From: Deinococcus sp.
Lineage (GTDB): Bacteria > Deinococcota > Deinococci > Deinococcales > Deinococcaceae
DNA: 19,803 nucleotides
Direction: 5' to 3'
Assembly (NCBI GenBank): GCA_025351205.1
Contig: JANXWI010000119.1
Coordinates: forward strand, 1 to 19,803
Each line of letters opens with the position of its first letter. The first letter of the stretch is position 1. This document shows, piece by piece, positions 16,815 to 19,803 of this stretch. The translations under genes and the position numbers were made by a program. Under the pieces are notes generated by a model. It was given only the letters and a program-made list of their open reading frames with translations. It made no database searches and had not been told where the DNA came from.

Positions 16815-17055
16815 GTTGAGGTTAATAATCATGTTACTTGTTTTATCTTGACCACGTATCTTGACCACGTATCTTGACTACGTATCTTGACCACGTAACT
16901 GATCGTTACCAGTGAGACTGTCACATAAATGCCGGAAAGAAACAGCGCAACATCAGATCAACAGGGCCGGAGAATAACAATAGATATGGCCTATCGTACA
17001 CTTATTGGATTCTTACGACAATGTATCATCGTTCTGAGATTAAAATTCAACCCGT
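16815..17055. other. AT-rich intergenic spacer
   Basis: The spacer between the convergent lipoprotein and RNHCP genes is much less GC-rich than the coding DNA around it. It contains the 13-bp tandem repeats, then small inverted repeats GTAAC-N5-GTTAC (16895-16909) and CAGT-GAG-ACTG (16910-16920). No ORF with a start signal and no clear intrinsic terminator for the lipoprotein gene were found. Confidence 0.5.
16844..16895. repeat. Four 13-bp tandem repeats
   Basis: TATCTTGACCACG is repeated four times head to tail (16844, 16857, 16870, 16883); the third copy has a single C-to-T change. Each unit carries a TTGACC. They lie 30 bp beyond the lipoprotein stop in an AT-rich spacer. Confidence 0.95.
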
Positions 17056-17080
17056 AAAAGAATGACAGCCGCTCTCATTC
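17056..17080 (-). terminator. Probable intrinsic terminator of the RNHCP operon
   Basis: GAATGA and TCATTC arms (17060-17065, 17075-17080) with an inner AG/CT pair form a hairpin followed on the minus strand by TTTT. The hairpin begins within the stop codon of the RNHCP gene. The stem is modest. Confidence 0.5.
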
Positions 17081-17430
17081 TAGAGTGTGCGTTCACGACT
17101 GGAAAGACTCAGCAGGGCGTCGTAGCTGTCGGGCTGCCTCGTGTCGTCCAGCGCCGCCTTGTTGCGGCCCGTGTAGCCGCAGGCCGCGCAGACGTGAACG
17201 ATCATCCAGCCCTTCTTGGGATGCTGCTCCACACCCACCGGCACCATCAGGCCGCCGCAGTCTGCCGCCCGGTCACCAGGAAATACGTCCAGATGCAGGC
17301 TGTGCAGGCAGCCGGGACAGTGGTTGCGAACCGAACCGTTGGCGAGCGGCTGCACGTTCAGGCCACAGTACAGGCAGACGAAGGCCGCGTTGGTGCCCTG
17401 CTTGGTGAAACGCCGGGTCGGCCCGGTCAC
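17080..17430 (-). CDS. RNHCP domain-containing zinc-ribbon protein
   Basis: A 116-residue cytosolic protein with the motif that names the RNHCP family (R35-N36-H37-C38-P39, then C41) and the following PGDRAADCGGLMVPV. Cysteine pairs C19/C22, C38/C41 and C81/C84 (CAACGY) plus C58 suggest two zinc-ribbon-like sites. The molecular role of this family is not established, as far as is known to me. Start is GTG at 17428-17430, overlapping the TGA of the upstream membrane protein gene as GTGA; no ATG alternative exists in a sensible place. The longer reading frame upstream is a shadow of that gene. Confidence 0.87.
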   Translation of the reverse strand: MTGPTRRFTKQGTNAAFVCLYCGLNVQPLANGSVRNHCPGCLHSLHLDVFPGDRAADCGGLMVPVGVEQHPKKGWMIVHVCAACGYTGRNKAALDDTRQPDSYDALLSLSSRERTL

Positions 17431-17825
17431 GGCCTGCGCGGGCTGCGGCGCTGGGCTTCCAGAAACGCCTTGATCGGGGCGTGGGCGTAGAGGGCGATGG
17501 CGCTGATGGCAAACGCCAGCCCGGCGGCCAGCAGAAACAGGGTCTGGACGCTGAAGCCCCCCAGCGGGCTGAGCAGCATCAGGGCGAAGCCGCCCAGGCC
17601 GCTCAGGACCAGCGTGAGATACAGCGCGATCAGCGAGCCACGGTAGACCTGCCACAGCACGAAGGCCGTGACAGCGAACCCTACCAGCTTGAGGCCCACG
17701 CTCTGGAAATCACCGCGCACCCAGTTGGCGAGGGTGGGCGCGGCGCTCAGCACGAAGATGAGGCCCAGGGCCAGCTGCGTCTGGGCGCGGCCCTGGAGCA
17801 GTTCGGGAGAGAGCGGGCGGGACAT
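17427..17825 (-). CDS. Four-helix membrane protein of unknown function
   Basis: A 132-residue hydrophobic protein with four predicted helices: LGLIFVLSAAPTLANWV, LKLVGFAVTAFVLWQVY, LIALYLTLVLSGLGGFALML and LFLLAAGLAFAISAIAL. The N-terminus (SRPLSPELLQGRAQTQ) and C-terminus (APIKAFLEAQRRSPRRP, basic) are hydrophilic and probably cytoplasmic. Start ATG at 17823-17825 follows a TACTCT -10 box by exactly 6 nt, so the message is probably leaderless; longer in-frame starts extend into that promoter. Its stop is coupled to the RNHCP gene by a GTGA overlap. No family recognised. Confidence 0.8.
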   Translation of the reverse strand: MSRPLSPELLQGRAQTQLALGLIFVLSAAPTLANWVRGDFQSVGLKLVGFAVTAFVLWQVYRGSLIALYLTLVLSGLGGFALMLLSPLGGFSVQTLFLLAAGLAFAISAIALYAHAPIKAFLEAQRRSPRRP

Positions 17826-17831
17826 GGGTTC

Positions 17832-17837
17832 AGAGTA
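17832..17837 (-). promoter_or_regulatory. -10 box of leaderless promoter for the 4-TM/RNHCP pair
   Basis: TACTCT on the minus strand ends 6 nt before the ATG at 17825, without any Shine-Dalgarno between. A short palindrome GGTTC-A-GAACC lies upstream at 17869-17879 and could be an operator; the -35 is weak. Confidence 0.55.
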
Positions 17838-17886
17838 GAGCATGCGTGCCCGGACCATCGGGACGAAAGGTTCAGAACCGATGTGC

Positions 17887-19029
17887 TCAGCGGCTCTTGA
17901 GTTCCGACCACACGCGGTCAAACAGCCGGGGCGGCTTCCCGGGGGGCAACTCCTCGATCAGTTCGACCCTGCCGCTTTTCAGATCGGCCTGAGACGGGTT
18001 GAAGGCCGGGTTGTCGCGCAGCAGGGGGGCGAGGTAACGCCGCGCCGCTGCGTTCGGATTGCCATAGGAGGTGTAGTTGCTGATGGCCGCGCTGACCTTC
18101 GGCTCCAGCACGGTATCGATGAACTCGCGGGCCAGCGCCGGATTGGGTGAGGCGGCCAGCAGCACCAGCGTGTCGGTGCTGATGGTGGTGCCCTCGCGCG
18201 GCAGAAACACCCTGAGCTTCGGGTTCTCGGCGGCCCCCTGGAGCAGGTCGCCGACATAGATCTGGCCCAGGTCGATGTCTCCGGCCAGCAGGCGGTTGCG
18301 CGTGCCGGGGCCGCCGTCGAAGCCCAGGAAACCACGCTTGGCGACGACCTTTCGCAGCAGATCGCGGGCCGCCCGCAGCTGGGGCACCGAGGCGCTGTTG
18401 ACGCTGTAGCCCAGGTACTTGAGGGCCGCCCCGATCACCTCGCGCGGGTCGTCGAGCAGCACGAATTTCAGGGTGTCGGCGGGACCGAAGATCAGGCTCC
18501 AGCTCTGGCTGGCCGGGACGTAGCGGGCCGCGTTGTACGCCAGCCCGGTGGCGGCGTACTGGTACGGCACGGTGTACATGTTGCCAGGGTCATAACCGGG
18601 GTTCACAAAGCCGGCGGCCACATTTTTGAAGTTGGGCAGCAACTCCGTCTTGAGCGGCTGGAGCAGCTTTGCGCGCAGCATGGTCTGAATGAAGTAGTTG
18701 CTGGGGGTGGCGAGGTCGTAGCTGGACCCGCCGCCCTGGAGCTTGGCGAGCATGGCCTCGTTGGACTCGTAGGTGTCGATCACGACCCGCACGCCCCGCG
18801 CCTTCTCGAAGTCCTTGACGATCTGCGGATCGATGTAGTCCGACCACATGAAGATTCGCAGGGTCCTGCCGTCTCCGGAAGGCACATTCCGGGTCTGGGA
18901 AGTCTGGGTCTGGGAATTCTGGGTCTGGGAAGCCTGGGTCTGAGAAGTCTGGACCGCCTGCTTCTGGCATCCGACCAGCAGGCCGCACATCAGAAGAGAC
19001 GCCTGCAAGAGTGCCGCCTTTGCCCTCAC
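17887..19029 (-). CDS. potD: Spermidine/putrescine ABC transporter substrate-binding lipoprotein
   Basis: A 380-residue polyamine-binding protein. The signal peptide ends in the lipobox LVGC with lipidated C21. A 20-residue linker of four xSQTQ repeats (residues 28-47) follows, then the PotD/PotF domain: LRIFMWSDYIDPQIVKDFEKARGVRVVIDTYESNEAM with the early strand, YDLATPSNY, and further on GFLGFDGGPGTRNRLLAGDIDLGQIYVGD. It delivers polyamines to the PotBC channel. Start is GTG at 19027-19029 overlapping the stop of potC as GTGA. Family members also include spermidine-preferential and putrescine-preferential versions, which cannot be told apart here. Confidence 0.9.
   Translation of the reverse strand: MRAKAALLQASLLMCGLLVGCQKQAVQTSQTQASQTQNSQTQTSQTRNVPSGDGRTLRIFMWSDYIDPQIVKDFEKARGVRVVIDTYESNEAMLAKLQGGGSSYDLATPSNYFIQTMLRAKLLQPLKTELLPNFKNVAAGFVNPGYDPGNMYTVPYQYAATGLAYNAARYVPASQSWSLIFGPADTLKFVLLDDPREVIGAALKYLGYSVNSASVPQLRAARDLLRKVVAKRGFLGFDGGPGTRNRLLAGDIDLGQIYVGDLLQGAAENPKLRVFLPREGTTISTDTLVLLAASPNPALAREFIDTVLEPKVSAAISNYTSYGNPNAAARRYLAPLLRDNPAFNPSQADLKSGRVELIEELPPGKPPRLFDRVWSELKSR
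18891..18950 (-). repeat. Four 15-bp repeats in potD encoding a Q/S/T linker
   Basis: Units start at 18891, 18906, 18921 and 18936, each beginning GGGTCTGGGA or GGGTCTGAGA on the plus strand. They encode xSQTQ four times between the lipid-anchored cysteine and the folded domain. Confidence 0.9.
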
Positions 19030-19803
19030 TTCGCGTCTCCCCTGCCCGCACGCCTGCCGGGGCGGCTCAGCGCGTTGGCCGCCACGATCAGCACCACTGT
19101 GAAGCCGATCAGCAGCGAGCTGAGCGCGTTGATGTCGGGCGTCACGCCGCGCTTGACCGCCGTGTAGATCAGCACCGGCAGCGTGTGAAAGCCCGAGCCG
19201 CTGGTGAAGTACGTCACCACGAAGTCGTCGAGCGAGAGCGTGAAGGCCAGCAGCGCCCCCGACAGCACCCCCGGCAGCGCCAGCGGCAGCGTGACGTGCA
19301 GGAAGGCCCGCAGGCCGTTGGCCCCCAGGTCACGGGCGGCCTCTTCCAGCTCGGGGCCGTAGCCCGCCAGCCGCGAACGCACCACCAGCGCCACATAGCT
19401 GACCTGAAAGGTGACGTGCGCCAGCAGCACCGTGATCAATCCGCCCTGAAACGGCAGCGCCTGACGCACCAGCGCGTAGAACATCAGCAGAGACACGCCC
19501 ATCACCACGTCCGGAATGACAATCGGCGTGACCAGCAGGAAGGTGAGCGCCGTGCGGCCCCGGAAGGCGTAGCGCCACAGGCCCAGGCCCAGCAGCGTGC
19601 CCAGCAGCGTGCTGATGAGGGTGGAAGTGAGCGCCACCGTCAGGGTGTTGGTCACGGCCTCGCGCACGTCGTCCCTCGCAAACAGCACGCCGTACCATTT
19701 TGTGGTGAAGCCCGCCCAGGCCGCCCCGAACTTGGAGGCGTTGAAGCTGAACAGAACCAGCACCGCGATGGGCAGGTACATGAAGGCGTACACGGCCCAG
19801 GCG
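19026..19803 (-). CDS. potC: Spermidine/putrescine ABC transporter permease PotC (5' end beyond window)
   Basis: At least 256 residues of an inner-membrane permease. The visible part begins in the first helix (YAFMYLPIAVLVLFSFN), then has FTTKWYGVLFARDDVREAVTNTL, further helices, the coupling loop EEAARDLGANGLRAFLHVTLP and the typical SLDDFVVTYFTSG stretch of PotC. The frame remains open to the last base of the window (GCC TGG GCC before the GTG at 19793), and PotC proteins usually have about 10-20 more residues before this helix, so the true start is probably outside. The gene is followed without a gap by potD. Other pot genes (potA, potB) are expected beyond the window edge. Confidence 0.92.
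   Translation of the reverse strand, partial: AWAVYAFMYLPIAVLVLFSFNASKFGAAWAGFTTKWYGVLFARDDVREAVTNTLTVALTSTLISTLLGTLLGLGLWRYAFRGRTALTFLLVTPIVIPDVVMGVSLLMFYALVRQALPFQGGLITVLLAHVTFQVSYVALVVRSRLAGYGPELEEAARDLGANGLRAFLHVTLPLALPGVLSGALLAFTLSLDDFVVTYFTSGSGFHTLPVLIYTAVKRGVTPDINALSSLLIGFTVVLIVAANALSRPGRRAGRGDAK

Overview
This window looks like chromosomal DNA from a high-GC bacterium of the Deinococcus group. That is an inference from gene content, from codon and GC bias, and from several TANNNT -10 boxes sitting 6-8 nt upstream of an ATG, the leaderless-transcript layout common in Deinococcus. No rRNA, IS element, phage gene or CRISPR array was seen.

Layout from left to right. (1) Positions 1-2564, minus strand: an ethanolamine-type operon. 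It runs from an APC-superfamily permease to a translationally coupled short-chain dehydrogenase and then to the first 31 codons of ethanolamine ammonia-lyase large subunit (eutB), which leaves the window at base 1. (2) 2978-4033, plus strand: an M42 metallo-aminopeptidase with a leaderless promoter. It converges on a mazEF-like toxin-antitoxin pair (4042-4621, minus) that is less GC-rich than its surroundings. (3) 4723-11075, minus strand: a complete peptide/nickel-type ABC importer in the order binding protein, two permeases, two ATPases. It has a near-consensus promoter, two intergenic hairpins and a bidirectional terminator. (4) 11348-12298, minus strand: secG with its terminator, an AT-richer 69-bp-period tandem repeat region, and tRNA-Leu(CAA) with its promoter. 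(5) 12338-13701, minus strand: purD preceded by a 37-codon upstream ORF whose stop overlaps the purD GTG. (6) 13810-14908, minus strand: a metallo-beta-lactamase-fold hydrolase preceded by a 57-residue two-helix membrane protein. (7) 15261-16814, plus strand: a large lipoprotein of unknown function, followed by an AT-rich spacer carrying four 13-bp tandem repeats. (8) 17080-17825, minus strand: a 4-TM protein coupled to an RNHCP zinc-ribbon protein. (9) 17887-19803, minus strand: polyamine ABC transporter genes potD and potC, the latter cut by the window end.

How the genes fit together: most of the window is nutrient uptake (ethanolamine or amino acid, peptide, polyamine) and housekeeping (SecG, PurD, tRNA-Leu). 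Two themes recur. First, genes are coupled through four GTGA stop/start overlaps and one TGATG, with leaderless promoters at the heads of several transcripts. Second, short perfect or near-perfect tandem duplications (13-21 bp) occur at gene edges, in signal-peptide or linker codons and between genes.

The least explained items are the purD upstream ORF, the 69-bp repeats next to tRNA-Leu, the 13-bp repeats and the lipoprotein. No clear new multi-gene system was found.
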